Source: Pseudomonadota bacterium
GTDB lineage: Bacteria > Pseudomonadota > Gammaproteobacteria > Burkholderiales > Burkholderiaceae_C
DNA length: 64,000 nt
Assembly (NCBI GenBank): GCA_021848345.1
Contig: JAJZUV010000003.1
Coordinates: forward strand, 171,948-235,947
Direction: 5' to 3'
Shown piece by piece: positions 48,556 through 60,088 of the stretch; the first letter of the stretch is position 1; the number at the start of each line of letters is the position of its first letter. A model generated the notes under the pieces. It was not told the origin of the DNA. It did not search any database and was given only the letters and a program-made list of their open reading frames with translations. The position numbers and the translations under genes were made by a program.

Positions 48556-50319
48556 TCAGAAAGTGCGCGCCTTGGGCTTGAAGGTTTCCACGGTCAGCGG
48601 CTTCATCTGCACCTCGCGATAGGCCAGGCGGTTGCCGTCGCGGAACCACAGGGTGTGCTTGAGCCAGTTGACGTCGTCGCGCTCCTGGAAGTCGCGATGC
48701 GAGTGCGCGCCGCGGCTTTCCTTGCGCGCCTCCGCCGATACGATGGTGGCCTTGGCCGTCTCGATCAGGTTCTCCACCTCCAGCGCCTCGACGCGCGCGG
48801 TGTTGAACACCTTGGACTTGTCCTTCAGGTGGATGCGCTGCACGCGCTGCTCGAGCTGCGCGATCTGTTCCACGCCTTCCTTGAGCAGGTCCGAGGTGCG
48901 GAACACGCCGCAATGCTTTTGCATGCTGGCGCGAATCGAGCCGGCCACGTCCTGGATGGACTCGCCATCGCGCGAGGATTCCAGGCGCGCCAGGCGCGCC
49001 AGCGACGCGTCGGCGCAGTCCGCCGGCAGATCCTTGTGCGTGCCGCGCACGCGCTCGCTCTCGGCGATGTGCCGTCCGGCGGAGCGCCCGAACACCACCA
49101 GATCCAGCAGCGAGTTGGTGCCCAGGCGGTTGGCCCCGTGCACGCTGACGCAGGAGCACTCGCCGATGGCGTACAGGCCCTGCACGACCTGCTCCGTGCC
49201 GTCGGCGCCCACGGTGAGCACCTGGCTGTGGATGTTGGTCGGGATGCCGCCCATCTGGTAGTGGATGGTGGGCACCACCGGGATCGGCTCCTTGGTGCAG
49301 TCCACGTTGGCGAACTTGCGCGCGATCTCGGCGATCGAGGGCAGGCGCTTGTGGATGGTCTCGGCGCCCAGGTGGTCGAGCTTGAGCAGCACGTAGTCCT
49401 TGTGCGGACCGGCGCCGCGGCCTTCCTTGATCTCCTGGTCCATCGAGCGCGAGACGAAGTCGCGCGGCGCCAGGTCCTTGTAGGTAGGCGCGTAGCGTTC
49501 CATGAAACGCTCGCCGTTGGCGTTGAGCAGGATGCCGCCCTCGCCGCGCACGCCCTCGGTGATCAGCACGCCGGCGCCGGCCACGCCGGTGGGGTGGAAC
49601 TGCCAGAACTCCATGTCCTGCAGCGGCAGGCCGGCGCGCGCCGCCATGCCGATGCCGTCGCCGGTGTTGATGTAGGCGTTGGTCGACGCGGCGAAGATGC
49701 GCCCGGCGCCGCCGGTGGCCAGCACCGTGGACTTGGCGCGCAGCACGCTGACCTCGCCGGTCTCCATTTCCATCGCCACCACGCCCAGCACCTCGCCGGC
49801 GGCGTCGCGAATCAGGTCCAGCGCCATCCACTCGACGAAAAAGTGGGTGCGCGCGGCCACGTTCTGCTGGTACAGGGTGTGCAGCAGCGCATGCCCGGTG
49901 CGGTCGGCGGCGGCGCAGGCGCGCTGCACGGCCTTCTCGCCCAGGTTGGCGGTGTGGCCGCCGAAGGGGCGCTGGTAGATGGTGCCGTCCGGGTTGCGGT
50001 CGAAGGGCATGCCCATGTGCTCCAGCTCGTACACGGCGCTGGGCGCCTCGCGGCACATGAACTCGATGGCGTCCTGGTCACCCAGGTAGTCCGATCCCTT
50101 GACGGTGTCGAACATGTGCCAGTACCAGTTGTCCTCGCTCATGTTGCCCAGCGAGGCGGAAATGCCGCCTTGCGCCGCCACGGTGTGCGAACGCGTCGGG
50201 AACACCTTGGACAGCACGGCCACGTCCAGCCCGGCACGCGCCAGCTGCAGCGCGCAGCGAAGCCCGGAGCCACCGGCCCCGACCACGACGACGTCGAATT
50301 TGCGTTGGTTCAGTTGCAC
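48556..50319 (-). CDS. sdhA: Succinate dehydrogenase flavoprotein subunit
   Basis: Oxidises succinate to fumarate with covalent FAD. The 587 residues have VVVGAGGSGLRCALQLA for FAD, the FAD-attachment histidine in RSHTVAAQGGISASLGN, GGAGRIFAASTNAYINTGDG and the active-site segment HGANRLGTNSLLDLVVFGR. The start is a GTG at 50319, four bases after the sdhD stop (3-bp gap). It is the third gene of sdhC-D-A-B. Confidence 0.98.
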   Translation of the reverse strand: MQLNQRKFDVVVVGAGGSGLRCALQLARAGLDVAVLSKVFPTRSHTVAAQGGISASLGNMSEDNWYWHMFDTVKGSDYLGDQDAIEFMCREAPSAVYELEHMGMPFDRNPDGTIYQRPFGGHTANLGEKAVQRACAAADRTGHALLHTLYQQNVAARTHFFVEWMALDLIRDAAGEVLGVVAMEMETGEVSVLRAKSTVLATGGAGRIFAASTNAYINTGDGIGMAARAGLPLQDMEFWQFHPTGVAGAGVLITEGVRGEGGILLNANGERFMERYAPTYKDLAPRDFVSRSMDQEIKEGRGAGPHKDYVLLKLDHLGAETIHKRLPSIAEIARKFANVDCTKEPIPVVPTIHYQMGGIPTNIHSQVLTVGADGTEQVVQGLYAIGECSCVSVHGANRLGTNSLLDLVVFGRSAGRHIAESERVRGTHKDLPADCADASLARLARLESSRDGESIQDVAGSIRASMQKHCGVFRTSDLLKEGVEQIAQLEQRVQRIHLKDKSKVFNTARVEALEVENLIETAKATIVSAEARKESRGAHSHRDFQERDDVNWLKHTLWFRDGNRLAYREVQMKPLTVETFKPKARTF

Positions 50320-50322
50320 GGC

Positions 50323-50688
50323 TCAAACCCTCCACAGAACCTGCACGGCGCCACCGACGCAGGCGAGCAGCCACACGATGGTCAGCACCTGCAGGCTCAG
50401 GCGCAGCCCGACGGGCTTGACGTAATCCATCCAGATGTCGCGCACGCCCACCCACACGTGGTAGAGCAGCGCGAGCAGCGCGACCAGGGTGAACAGCTTG
50501 GTCGCCTGGTTGGCGAACAGCGCCTGCCAGCGCGCGTAGTCGAGCTGGCCCGGCCACAGCACGACCACCAGCATGAACACGGTGTAGAGCGCCATCACGA
50601 CGGCGGTGACGCGCTGGGCCAGCCAGTCGCGCATACCGTAGTGAGCGCCCACTACGAGGCGATGCGATCCGTAGTCGGTTGCGGCCAT
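50323..50688 (-). CDS. sdhD: Succinate dehydrogenase membrane anchor subunit
   Basis: Hydrophobic anchor that with SdhC binds haem b and ubiquinone. The 121 residues have three transmembrane helices (about 25-47, 62-82, 95-117), GMRDWLAQRVTAVVMALY near the N-terminus and LLYHVWVGVRDIWMDYVKP with the haem-ligand histidine region. It follows sdhC by 1 bp. Confidence 0.95.
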   Translation of the reverse strand: MAATDYGSHRLVVGAHYGMRDWLAQRVTAVVMALYTVFMLVVVLWPGQLDYARWQALFANQATKLFTLVALLALLYHVWVGVRDIWMDYVKPVGLRLSLQVLTIVWLLACVGGAVQVLWRV

Positions 50689-50689
50689 G

Positions 50690-51103
50690 TCAGGCTCCCG
50701 AGAAAAGGTGGATGGCGACCAGCAGCGTGGCCAGCAGGGACACCACCAGCACCGTGGCGGCGCTGCGGCGCCCGGCCTGCTTGGTCACCACGCGCGGGCA
50801 GATGTCCGAGATCAGGTGCCGGATGCCGGCGCAGAAGTGCTGGGCCAGGCCCCAGAACAGCACCAGGCCGACCAGTTTCATCGGCCACGAACCGAGCACC
50901 GCCGCGACGTCGGCGAAGCCCTGCGCCGAACGCAGGCTGAGCTCGAAGGCCCACAGCACCACGGGCAGCAGCACGAACATCAACGCGCCGCTGATGCGGT
51001 GCAGGATGGACACGATGGCCGCCAGGGGCATGCGGTAGCGGAGGATGTCGCCGAGGCCGATGTTGCGGAACTCGGGTCTTGCGGTCTTGGGAACGGTTGG
51101 CAT
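50690..51103 (-). CDS. sdhC: Succinate dehydrogenase cytochrome b556 subunit
   Basis: First membrane anchor of complex II. The 137 residues have the family segment SILHRISGALMFVLLPVVLW, the haem histidine in FWGLAQHFCAGIRHLISD, and three transmembrane helices. The N-terminus RPEFRNIGLGDILRYRMPL is typical. It is the first sdh gene, 86 bp after a GntR-family regulator transcribed in the same direction. Confidence 0.95.
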   Translation of the reverse strand: MPTVPKTARPEFRNIGLGDILRYRMPLAAIVSILHRISGALMFVLLPVVLWAFELSLRSAQGFADVAAVLGSWPMKLVGLVLFWGLAQHFCAGIRHLISDICPRVVTKQAGRRSAATVLVVSLLATLLVAIHLFSGA

Positions 51104-51189
51104 GGTCTTGGCCTCGCTTCGGGTTATGGCGCGAGTTTATGGCTTGAATGTGTCATCGGCAGCACGCGTGATGCCGTCGGCGCCGTCGC

Positions 51190-51963
51190 TCAGCTCAGTT
51201 CGTTGCGGTAGTAATGATGGGTGGTGGCATACAGGCCGCGGCGCAGCTCGATGGGCTGGTCGCCGTAGCTGAAGGCCAGACGCTCCACCGACAACAGGGC
51301 CTGGCCCACCGGCACGCGCAACAACTCGGCTTCCTGCGCCGAGGCGTTGACGGCCCGGATCTTTTCCTCGGCGCGCACCATGCGCGTGCCGAACTCGGAT
51401 TCAAACATCGCGTACAGCGGCCCGCGGTTGCGCTCCAGGCGCTCCGCGGTGAGCCCGCGAAACGGCCCCGCGGGCAGATAGATGTCCTCGTACACCACGG
51501 GCTCGCCCGCGATGCGCAGGATGCGCCGGATCTCCAGCACCAGGTCGCCGGCGCGGATGCCCAGCGCGCGCACCACGTCCGACGGCGCGCGCACGCGGTG
51601 GCATTCCAGGAACTCGCGCTCCATGCGCAGGCCCTGCGCGGTCTCGGCATCGGGCACCAGGCGCAGGAAGCGGAACTTCACCTGCGCCTCGTGGTGGGTA
51701 GACACGAAGGTGCCGCGCCCCTGGCGCCGGATTAACAGATTTTCCGCGGCCAGCTCGTCGATGGCCTTGCGCACCGTGCCCTGGCTGACCCCGAAGCGCG
51801 TGGCAAGCTCCGCCTCGCTCGGAATCAGGTCGCCGGGCTTCCATTCCCCCTCCTGCAGCGCGCGGGTGATCAGCGCCTTGATCTGCTGGTACAGCGGACT
51901 GAACACCGGCGCCGCCGAGGCGGCGCCGGGCGCGCTGGACGGAGCTGGGACGGACGTGACCAT
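51190..51963 (-). CDS. GntR/HutC-family regulator next to sdh and mdh
   Basis: A one-component regulator of 257 residues: an N-terminal winged helix (about 20-85, PLYQQIKALITRALQ, IPSEAELATRFGVSQGTVRKAIDEL) and a C-terminal UTRA ligand-binding domain (VVYEDIYLPAGPFRGLTAE, ELLRVPVGQALLSVERLAF). HutC-type UTRA domains bind small organic molecules. It is divergent from mdh and upstream of sdhC, with a perfect palindrome in between. I infer it senses a citric-acid-cycle-related metabolite and controls both sides. Start ATG 51963; ATG 51972 is three codons earlier. Confidence 0.9.
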   Translation of the reverse strand: MVTSVPAPSSAPGAASAAPVFSPLYQQIKALITRALQEGEWKPGDLIPSEAELATRFGVSQGTVRKAIDELAAENLLIRRQGRGTFVSTHHEAQVKFRFLRLVPDAETAQGLRMEREFLECHRVRAPSDVVRALGIRAGDLVLEIRRILRIAGEPVVYEDIYLPAGPFRGLTAERLERNRGPLYAMFESEFGTRMVRAEEKIRAVNASAQEAELLRVPVGQALLSVERLAFSYGDQPIELRRGLYATTHHYYRNELS

Positions 51964-52013
51964 GCGCTGCATTGCAGCACAGCGGCGCAGCCCTGTCCAG
52001 CATGTCCTAATAG

Positions 52014-52031
52014 ATGTCTTATATAAGACAT
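52014..52031. promoter_or_regulatory. 18-bp perfect palindrome, probable GntR operator
   Basis: ATGTCTTATATAAGACAT is a perfect palindrome between the divergent gntR-sdh and mdh transcripts. A partial extra half-site, ATGTCCTAAT, lies at 52002-52011. The dyad sits directly upstream of the mdh -35 and its centre offers TATAAG as a -10 for the gntR side, so binding could control both directions and autoregulate gntR. Confidence 0.8.
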
Positions 52032-52038
52032 AAGTGCG

Positions 52039-52068
52039 TTGACGCGCGCCCTTTCCGACGCCTACACT
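52039..52068 (+). promoter_or_regulatory. Sigma-70-like promoter of mdh
   Basis: TTGACG (52039-52044), an 18-bp spacer and TACACT (52063-52068) lie between the palindrome and mdh. They give a leader of about 120 bases. Confidence 0.5.
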
Positions 52069-52195
52069 GCGCGGTGCAACGCAACATCGGGACCTCGTGC
52101 GCGTCATCCGCGCATCGGCCCCGCAGCAGTTCCGGCTCCGGCCCGCCCACCCGCGGACCGGCTCGGCTTCCCAACGGCCTCAATCGGAGTTCCCC

Positions 52196-53182
52196 ATGTC
52201 CAAAGCCCCCATGCGCGTAGCCGTGACCGGCGCCGCCGGCCAGATCGGCTACGCCCTGCTGTTCCGCATCGCTTCCGGCGAAATGCTCGGAAAGGATCAG
52301 CCGGTGATCCTGCAGTTGCTGGAGATCCCCGACGAAAAGGCCCAGAAGGCGCTCAAGGGCGTGATGATGGAGCTGGACGACTGCGCGTTCCCGCTGCTCG
52401 CCGGCATGACCGGGCATTCCGACCCGAACACCGCGTTCAAGGACATCGACTGCGCGCTGCTGGTCGGCGCGCGTCCGCGCGGCCCGGGCATGGAGCGTCG
52501 CGACCTGCTGTCGGCGAACGCGCAGATCTTCACCGCGCAAGGCAAGGCCCTCAACGCGGTGGCCAAGCGCGACGTGCGCGTGCTGGTGGTCGGCAACCCG
52601 GCCAACACCAACGCCTACATCGCGATGAAGTCGGCCCCCGACCTGCCCAAGAGCCATTTCACCGCCATGCTGCGCCTGGATCACAACCGCGGCCTGTCGC
52701 AACTGGCCACCAAGATGGGCAAGCCGGTGTCTTCCATCGAGAAGTTCTGCGTCTGGGGCAACCACTCGCCGACCATGTACGCCGACTGGCGCTTCGCCAC
52801 CGTCGACGGCAAGCCGGTGAAGGACCTGATCGGCGACGACGACTGGAACCGCAACACCTTCCTGCCGACGGTGGGCAAGCGCGGCGCGGCGATCATCGAA
52901 GCCCGCGGCCTGAGCTCGGCGGCCTCGGCGGCCAACGCGGCCATCGACCACATGCGCGACTGGGTGCTGGGCACGAACGGGCGCTGGGTGACCATGGGCA
53001 TCCCGTCCGACGGCTCCTACGGCATTCCCGAGGAAACCATGTTCGGCGTGCCGGTGACCTGCGAGGCCGGCCAGTACAAGCGGGTCGAGGGCCTGCCCAT
53101 CGACGCCTTCTCGCAAAGCTGCCTGGACAAGACCCTGGCGGAACTGCTCGAGGAGAAGGAAGGGGTCAAGCACCTGCTCTGA
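52196..53182 (+). CDS. mdh: Malate dehydrogenase
   Basis: NAD-dependent oxidation of malate to oxaloacetate. The 328-residue protein is the cytosolic-like bacterial type: [22 protein letters not shown] for [20 protein letters not shown] (substrate arginines), [25 protein letters not shown] with the catalytic Asp and [13 protein letters not shown] with the catalytic His. ATG 52196 has GGAG about six bases upstream. It diverges from gntR-sdhCDAB and its product feeds citrate synthase. Confidence 0.98.
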   Translation: MSKAPMRVAVTGAAGQIGYALLFRIASGEMLGKDQPVILQLLEIPDEKAQKALKGVMMELDDCAFPLLAGMTGHSDPNTAFKDIDCALLVGARPRGPGMERRDLLSANAQIFTAQGKALNAVAKRDVRVLVVGNPANTNAYIAMKSAPDLPKSHFTAMLRLDHNRGLSQLATKMGKPVSSIEKFCVWGNHSPTMYADWRFATVDGKPVKDLIGDDDWNRNTFLPTVGKRGAAIIEARGLSSAASAANAAIDHMRDWVLGTNGRWVTMGIPSDGSYGIPEETMFGVPVTCEAGQYKRVEGLPIDAFSQSCLDKTLAELLEEKEGVKHLL

Positions 53183-53250
53183 CGCGCCGCGACACGGCGC
53201 GGGACAAAGGGGAAAGGGGCCGGGACATGGGTGGATCGTTGCGCCGACGC

Positions 53251-53298
53251 CAAGTCACCGCGGGAAATCGCGATGACTTGCGCCTCAGGGTGCAAGTC
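53251..53298. promoter_or_regulatory. Three CAAGTC units forming two overlapping hairpins
   Basis: CAAGTCA (53251-53257) pairs with TGACTTG (53274-53280) through an inner CGCG/CGCG stem. The same middle strand, GACTTGC (53275-53281), can instead pair with GCAAGTC (53292-53298). The structures exclude each other. They lie after mdh and just upstream of a weak -10 (TATACA, 53313-53318) for the next gene. This may be an operator with three half-sites or an RNA switch; neither is proven. Confidence 0.4.
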
Positions 53299-53412
53299 GG
53301 CGTCGGCGGGGGTATACACTCGCCGGCACCCCATGTCCTTGCCGCCCCGGCCGTCGCGGTGACACATGCATCGCCGGCCGGCGGCGGCGCCCCGCTGCGG
53401 AGCCCGCTGATC

Positions 53413-53892
53413 ATGAACCCGTCCCCCTCCCTCCGTCGTCCTGCCCGCCTGCTGGGGCCGGCCTGCATCGGCCTGTGCGCCGGCATCGGCCTGTCGATGA
53501 CGACGGCGCAGGCCGCGTCGCACGCGGTCACGAAGGCGCCGGCCGCGATCGCGGCCACGGTGACGCCGCCGAACCCGCCCGTGCAGGTGGGCGACCCGCT
53601 GCCCAGCTACAAGATGAAGGCGGGGCCCATGGTCTGCGGCGATCGCCGGCGCATGGACGTGCGGATCGAAGGCAAGAACGACGGCGCCATCGACCTGACC
53701 TGGAAGGGCCGCCACTACCTGCTGCTGCGCAAACCCACGACCACCGGCGCCTACCACTTCGACGACCAGAAGGCGGGCCTGGTGATGATCCAGATCCCGG
53801 CGAAGAGCATGTTGTTCGACAAGAAGGACATGATGCGCCTGGCCGACGACTGCAACCCCATCGCCGCCACGAAGGTCGTGGCGGCCCAGTAA
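53413..53892 (+). CDS. Small secreted protein, weakly MliC-like
   Basis: A 159-residue exported protein of uncertain function. It has a signal peptide (about 1-34, ending TTAQA), a Pro-rich linker, then a beta-rich domain of about 90 residues with two cysteines (MVCGDRRRMDVRIEG and LADDCN) that could pair. The order C-G..., a TTTGAYHFDD turn and a closing cysteine is loosely like MliC/PliC lysozyme inhibitors, but the match is weak. Start ATG 53413; no strong Shine-Dalgarno. It lies between mdh and acnA with no evident link to the citric acid cycle. Confidence 0.6.
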   Translation: MNPSPSLRRPARLLGPACIGLCAGIGLSMTTAQAASHAVTKAPAAIAATVTPPNPPVQVGDPLPSYKMKAGPMVCGDRRRMDVRIEGKNDGAIDLTWKGRHYLLLRKPTTTGAYHFDDQKAGLVMIQIPAKSMLFDKKDMMRLADDCNPIAATKVVAAQ

Positions 53893-53924
53893 GGGCCGCC
53901 CCGCGCGCTGCGCGGCGGCGGCCC
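53893..53924 (+). terminator. GC-rich hairpin directly after the secreted-protein stop codon
   Basis: GGGCCGCC-CCGCGC pairs with GCGCGG-C-GGCGGCCC around a 3-base loop, with one bulged C. It begins at the base after the stop codon. No T run follows, so termination would be factor-assisted or weak; it may only stabilise the 3' end. Confidence 0.35.
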
Positions 53925-54065
53925 GTCCGATGTTTCGACCGATGACCGCTGCCGCTTCGCCCCTGCCTGCCCTCGCCCCCATCCGGGGCGGGAGCGCGCG
54001 CGCGCGCGCGGCGCGCCCCACCGTTTTCCCGCACAACAACCCCTGACCCCCTCACGGAGCCTGCC

Positions 54066-56819
<2,754 letters not shown>

Positions 56820-56842
56820 GAACCGGCGATTTCAGGCTCGCG

Positions 56843-56874
56843 ACGCCCCCGGTCCTCGGACCGGGGGCGTTTTT
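56843..56874 (+). terminator. Rho-independent terminator of acnA
   Basis: A 12-bp stem (ACGCCCCCGGTC with its complement) closes a CTCG tetraloop and is followed by TTTTT (56870-56874), about 25 bp past the acnA stop. Confidence 0.88.
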
Positions 56875-56884
56875 CATCGCGGAT

Positions 56885-58219
56885 TCAGTGCCCGACCGCC
56901 GACGATTTCGGTCCGCTGGTCGTGGAGCCGTCCGTCAGGCTGATCGAAGTACAGTCCTGCACCACCGAACTCGACCAGCACAGATCGGCGTCTTGCCGGC
57001 CGCTCGCGGTGAGCACGACCGAAATGCTCGCATTGGCATCGCTGCCCAACTGCCCCGAGCCGAAGGCAGGCTGGTAGCAGGCGACCGTGCCGTCGGCATA
57101 GCTGCAGCTCATCTGCGTGGAGTCGGGGTCTGGGCTGAAGCTCTGCACCTGCACTCCGTCCGGCACCCTCAGGGTCCACCTCAAGGGCATTCCCGGGTCG
57201 GGCAAGCCTCGCGTCGCGCCCGCTGCGTCGTACATGGAGACCTTGATCTGCGCCGGCACCTGCGGCTGCAAGAACGGGCCGGGGTCCAGTTCCATGACGC
57301 CGAACACAGGGTCGCCGGTGACCATCACGGTCCCCACGCTATCGTTGTTTCCTGCATCGCTGAGCACCGTCAGCGACGTGTTGACCTGGGTCGTCGGAGT
57401 CGCGACCGGCGCTTCCAGCGTCAGCGGGATGCGCAGGCTGGCGCCGGGAGCGAGACTCGCCGCCTGGCAGAGCAATTGTCCATGGGCCGTGTCGAAGGTG
57501 CAGCCCGTGCCCGCCTCGGGATCGGCCGTCATGAACGGGGGCAGTTGCTCGCTGATCTGCACGTTGGCCGCGCCGGAGGGGCCCTGGTTGTTCACGACCA
57601 GCTCGGTGCGCCCTGAAATCGGCTGGCCGGGCACCACGACGACCAGGGGTTGCCGGATCGACAGCTTCGCCGTGGGCTGCAATTGCAGCGGGACATTGAA
57701 AGGCGTCATCGTGAAATTGCCCTGCCCGTTGACCAGCAGCGCGGTGTAGGGACCCGTGCGGGCGAAGGGGCCAGCCTTCAGGCCGATCGTGGCCACGAAC
57801 TCCATGCCAGCGCCGATGTCGACCGGACAGGCCGCATAGTAGGGGCTCACCTGGCACTGCAGACCGTCGATGGACGCATTCACGATGGAAAGGCGCTGCT
57901 CCTCGAACAGGCGAAAAAAGAGATATCCGTTGCAGCTGTAGGCACCCGGCGCCCCCGATTCCCCGGGACTCAGCACGCATTGGAAGCCGAGTTCCCCCTC
58001 GTTGGGGTTCGGCGCGCCGGGAGTCAGCACCCAGGGTTCGCCGAGGCCTCCAGCCGACAGGGGCGCATTCGGCCCCACCGGCACAAGGGTCGCCGCCGAA
58101 CTCCACGCCGATACGCCCAGCAGCGCCCCTGCGACGAGCATGCGGGGCCCTGCGACACGCGACCAGGCTCGCAACCACGCCCGACCATTGCGATACCGGG
58201 ACTTCTTCGAACAAGACAT
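56885..58219 (-). CDS. Secreted protein with DUF11-like repeat, function unknown
   Basis: A 444-residue exported protein. A long basic signal peptide (about 1-41, ending WSSA) is followed by an N-terminal beta-rich part with paired cysteines (FQCVLSP, YSCNGYLF, LQCQVSPYYAACP). A DUF11-like domain follows (about 180-300, VVNNQGPSGAANVQISEQLP, LAPGASLRIPLTLEA), then a related C-terminal repeat with further cysteines. DUF11 proteins are surface or extracellular adhesive modules. ATG 58219 has GGAG eight bases upstream. It is convergent with acnA and has a slightly lower GC content with an AT-rich upstream edge, so it may be a later insertion. Confidence 0.72.
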   Translation of the reverse strand: MSCSKKSRYRNGRAWLRAWSRVAGPRMLVAGALLGVSAWSSAATLVPVGPNAPLSAGGLGEPWVLTPGAPNPNEGELGFQCVLSPGESGAPGAYSCNGYLFFRLFEEQRLSIVNASIDGLQCQVSPYYAACPVDIGAGMEFVATIGLKAGPFARTGPYTALLVNGQGNFTMTPFNVPLQLQPTAKLSIRQPLVVVVPGQPISGRTELVVNNQGPSGAANVQISEQLPPFMTADPEAGTGCTFDTAHGQLLCQAASLAPGASLRIPLTLEAPVATPTTQVNTSLTVLSDAGNNDSVGTVMVTGDPVFGVMELDPGPFLQPQVPAQIKVSMYDAAGATRGLPDPGMPLRWTLRVPDGVQVQSFSPDPDSTQMSCSYADGTVACYQPAFGSGQLGSDANASISVVLTASGRQDADLCWSSSVVQDCTSISLTDGSTTSGPKSSAVGH

Positions 58220-58391
58220 TGCAGATTCTCCAGGCGATTCACGCGGGAACAAGTGCATCCCTTGCATTCGAGAGCAACCTCGAGGAACGCACAAAACCAC
58301 CCATCCTAAATCGAATATGGGGTTTTCCCGGATCCGCCTTCAAAAACCACAAAATCCGCCCGACAATCACCAACAAAATAAAAACTTAATT

Positions 58392-59324
58392 TTAATACGG
58401 GGTATTTCCATCCTTCGAACAGGATATCTCGAGCACCCGCAGCAGCGAACTCGTATCGTCCTGGCCCCAGCCCTCGCGCATCAGCCGATTCAGCTGCGCG
58501 TGCACCAGACGCAGCGCCGGCAAATCCAGCCCGGCATCGGCGGCGGCCCGTTCCAGCAAGCCGAAATCCTTCGCGTGCAGGCGCGCCTGGATGCCGGCGG
58601 CGAAGTCGCGCCCGGCCATCTTCGGCCCCATCAGGTCCAGCATGCGGCTGCCCGCGAAACCGGCACCCAGCGCCTGCAGCACCCGCTGCAGTTCCACGCC
58701 TTCGGCGCCGGCCAGGCGCATCGCTTCGGCGATGCCCTGGATGGTGACCACCTGCACCAGCTGGTTGCACAGCTTGGCCACCTGACCGCTGCCCGGAGGG
58801 CCAATGTAGGTCACCGTCGGTCCGAGCAGGCGCAGCAGCGGCAAGGCGCGCTCGAAATCCTCCGGCCGGCCCCCGGCCATGACGGACAGCGTGCCCTCGC
58901 GCGCGCCGCGCTCGCCGCCGGACACCGGCGCATCCACGAAACCCACGCCTCGCTCGGCCAGCTCCGCCGCGATGCGCCGCGCGCCCCGCGGCGCGATGGT
59001 GCTGTGGTCGATGCACAGCAGCCCGGGGCGCGCGCCGTGCACGGCGCCCCGCTCGCCCAGCAGCACCTGCTCCACGTCCTCGGTGGAAGTCACGTTGGTC
59101 ACCAGCACCTGCACGCCGGCGGCCAGTTCGGCGGCGCTGCCCAGCAGCGCGATGGCGTCCTGCCCGGCGCGGCGCGCGGATTCCGCGCCGCGCACCCAGG
59201 CGGCGATGTCGTGGCCGGCAGCGCGCAGGCGCAGGGCGATGGGCCGGCCCATCGCGCCCAGGCCGATGAAGCCGATGCGCAGCGGCGTCCCGGAGCCCTG
59301 CGCGCAGTGGAGGTCTTGTTGCAT
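58392..59324 (-). CDS. NAD(P)-dependent beta-hydroxyacid dehydrogenase (GarR/MmsB family)
   Basis: A 310-residue member of the 3-hydroxyisobutyrate/tartronate-semialdehyde reductase family. It has the Rossmann loop GFIGLGAMGRPIA, DHSTIAPRGARRIA, the substrate loop DAPVSGGERGAREGTL and the catalytic lysine in GSGQVAKLCNQLV. The exact substrate cannot be told from sequence. Family members end near the DTSALLRVLE segment. Here DTSSLLRVLE continues into an unrelated ten-residue tail in AT-rich DNA, suggesting a rearranged 3' end. The start MQQDLHC at 59324 lacks a Shine-Dalgarno. Confidence 0.85.
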   Translation of the reverse strand: MQQDLHCAQGSGTPLRIGFIGLGAMGRPIALRLRAAGHDIAAWVRGAESARRAGQDAIALLGSAAELAAGVQVLVTNVTSTEDVEQVLLGERGAVHGARPGLLCIDHSTIAPRGARRIAAELAERGVGFVDAPVSGGERGAREGTLSVMAGGRPEDFERALPLLRLLGPTVTYIGPPGSGQVAKLCNQLVQVVTIQGIAEAMRLAGAEGVELQRVLQALGAGFAGSRMLDLMGPKMAGRDFAAGIQARLHAKDFGLLERAAADAGLDLPALRLVHAQLNRLMREGWGQDDTSSLLRVLEISCSKDGNTPY

Positions 59325-59511
59325 GGTCGGAGGGGGGTACGCGCGTGCGCGCGCCGCCACCCCCGGCACCGCGCACGCATAGGCTCAGGCTATGGGCGGC
59401 ATTGACACGCTGCATTAGACACCGCGCCGAAACGCGGCCTACATTCGGCCGAGCCCTGCCGGGCGGTGCCCGCGGGACGCGACCCCTTTCCCACGACACC
59501 AGGAGACGGCG

Positions 59512-59934
59512 ATGACTGCGCTCAAAGGCTCGAAGACCGAGCAGAACCTGAAGGACGCCTTCGCGGGCGAATCGATGGCCAACCGGCGCTATCTGTACTT
59601 CGCGAACAAGGCCGACATCGAGGGACAGAATGACGTCGCCGCGCTGTTCCGCTCCACCGCGGAGGGCGAGACCGGCCATGCGCACGGGCATCTGGAGTTC
59701 CTCGAGGCCGTCGGCGACCCCGCCACCGGCCTGCCCATCGGCGCCACGCGGGACAACCTGAAGGCGGCGGTGGCCGGCGAGACCCACGAGTACACCGACA
59801 TGTACCCCGGCATGGCCAAGACCGCGCGCGACGAGGGCTTCGAGGAGATCGCCGACTGGTTCGCCACGCTGGCCAAGGCCGAGCGCTCGCACGCCAACCG
59901 CTACCAGAAGGCGCTGGACGTGCTGGCGGACTGA
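59512..59934 (+). CDS. Rubrerythrin (ferritin-like diiron protein without rubredoxin domain)
   Basis: A 140-residue four-helix diiron protein. Likely iron ligands are E20 ([12 protein letters not shown]), E53 and H56 (EGETGHAH), E90 (AGETHEY), and E124 and H127 ([10 protein letters not shown]). It lacks the C-terminal rubredoxin CxxC pairs, so a separate electron donor is needed. Rubrerythrins reduce peroxide. ATG 59512 has AGGAG about seven bases upstream. It is first of four same-strand genes with an Fe-S protein, DUF3501 and YaaA; the Fe-S protein may supply electrons. Confidence 0.93.
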   Translation: MTALKGSKTEQNLKDAFAGESMANRRYLYFANKADIEGQNDVAALFRSTAEGETGHAHGHLEFLEAVGDPATGLPIGATRDNLKAAVAGETHEYTDMYPGMAKTARDEGFEEIADWFATLAKAERSHANRYQKALDVLAD

Positions 59935-60088
59935 GCCCCGGCGGCCCCGCCTGGGGCCGTGCACCGAGGGCGTCGCGCCGCGGGGCTGCGCCGCGCGGCG
60001 CGCGCATGCGTCGTGCAGGGCGCGCGCCCTGCCGCGAATCCCATCGCGAGCGCCGCGCGCGGCGCCGCTCGCCACGGAGACCTGCACC

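Noticed and set aside
59402..59407. Perfect TTGACA before rubrerythrin as a promoter
   Set aside because: No -10 sequence at 16-18 bp; kept only as a possibility.
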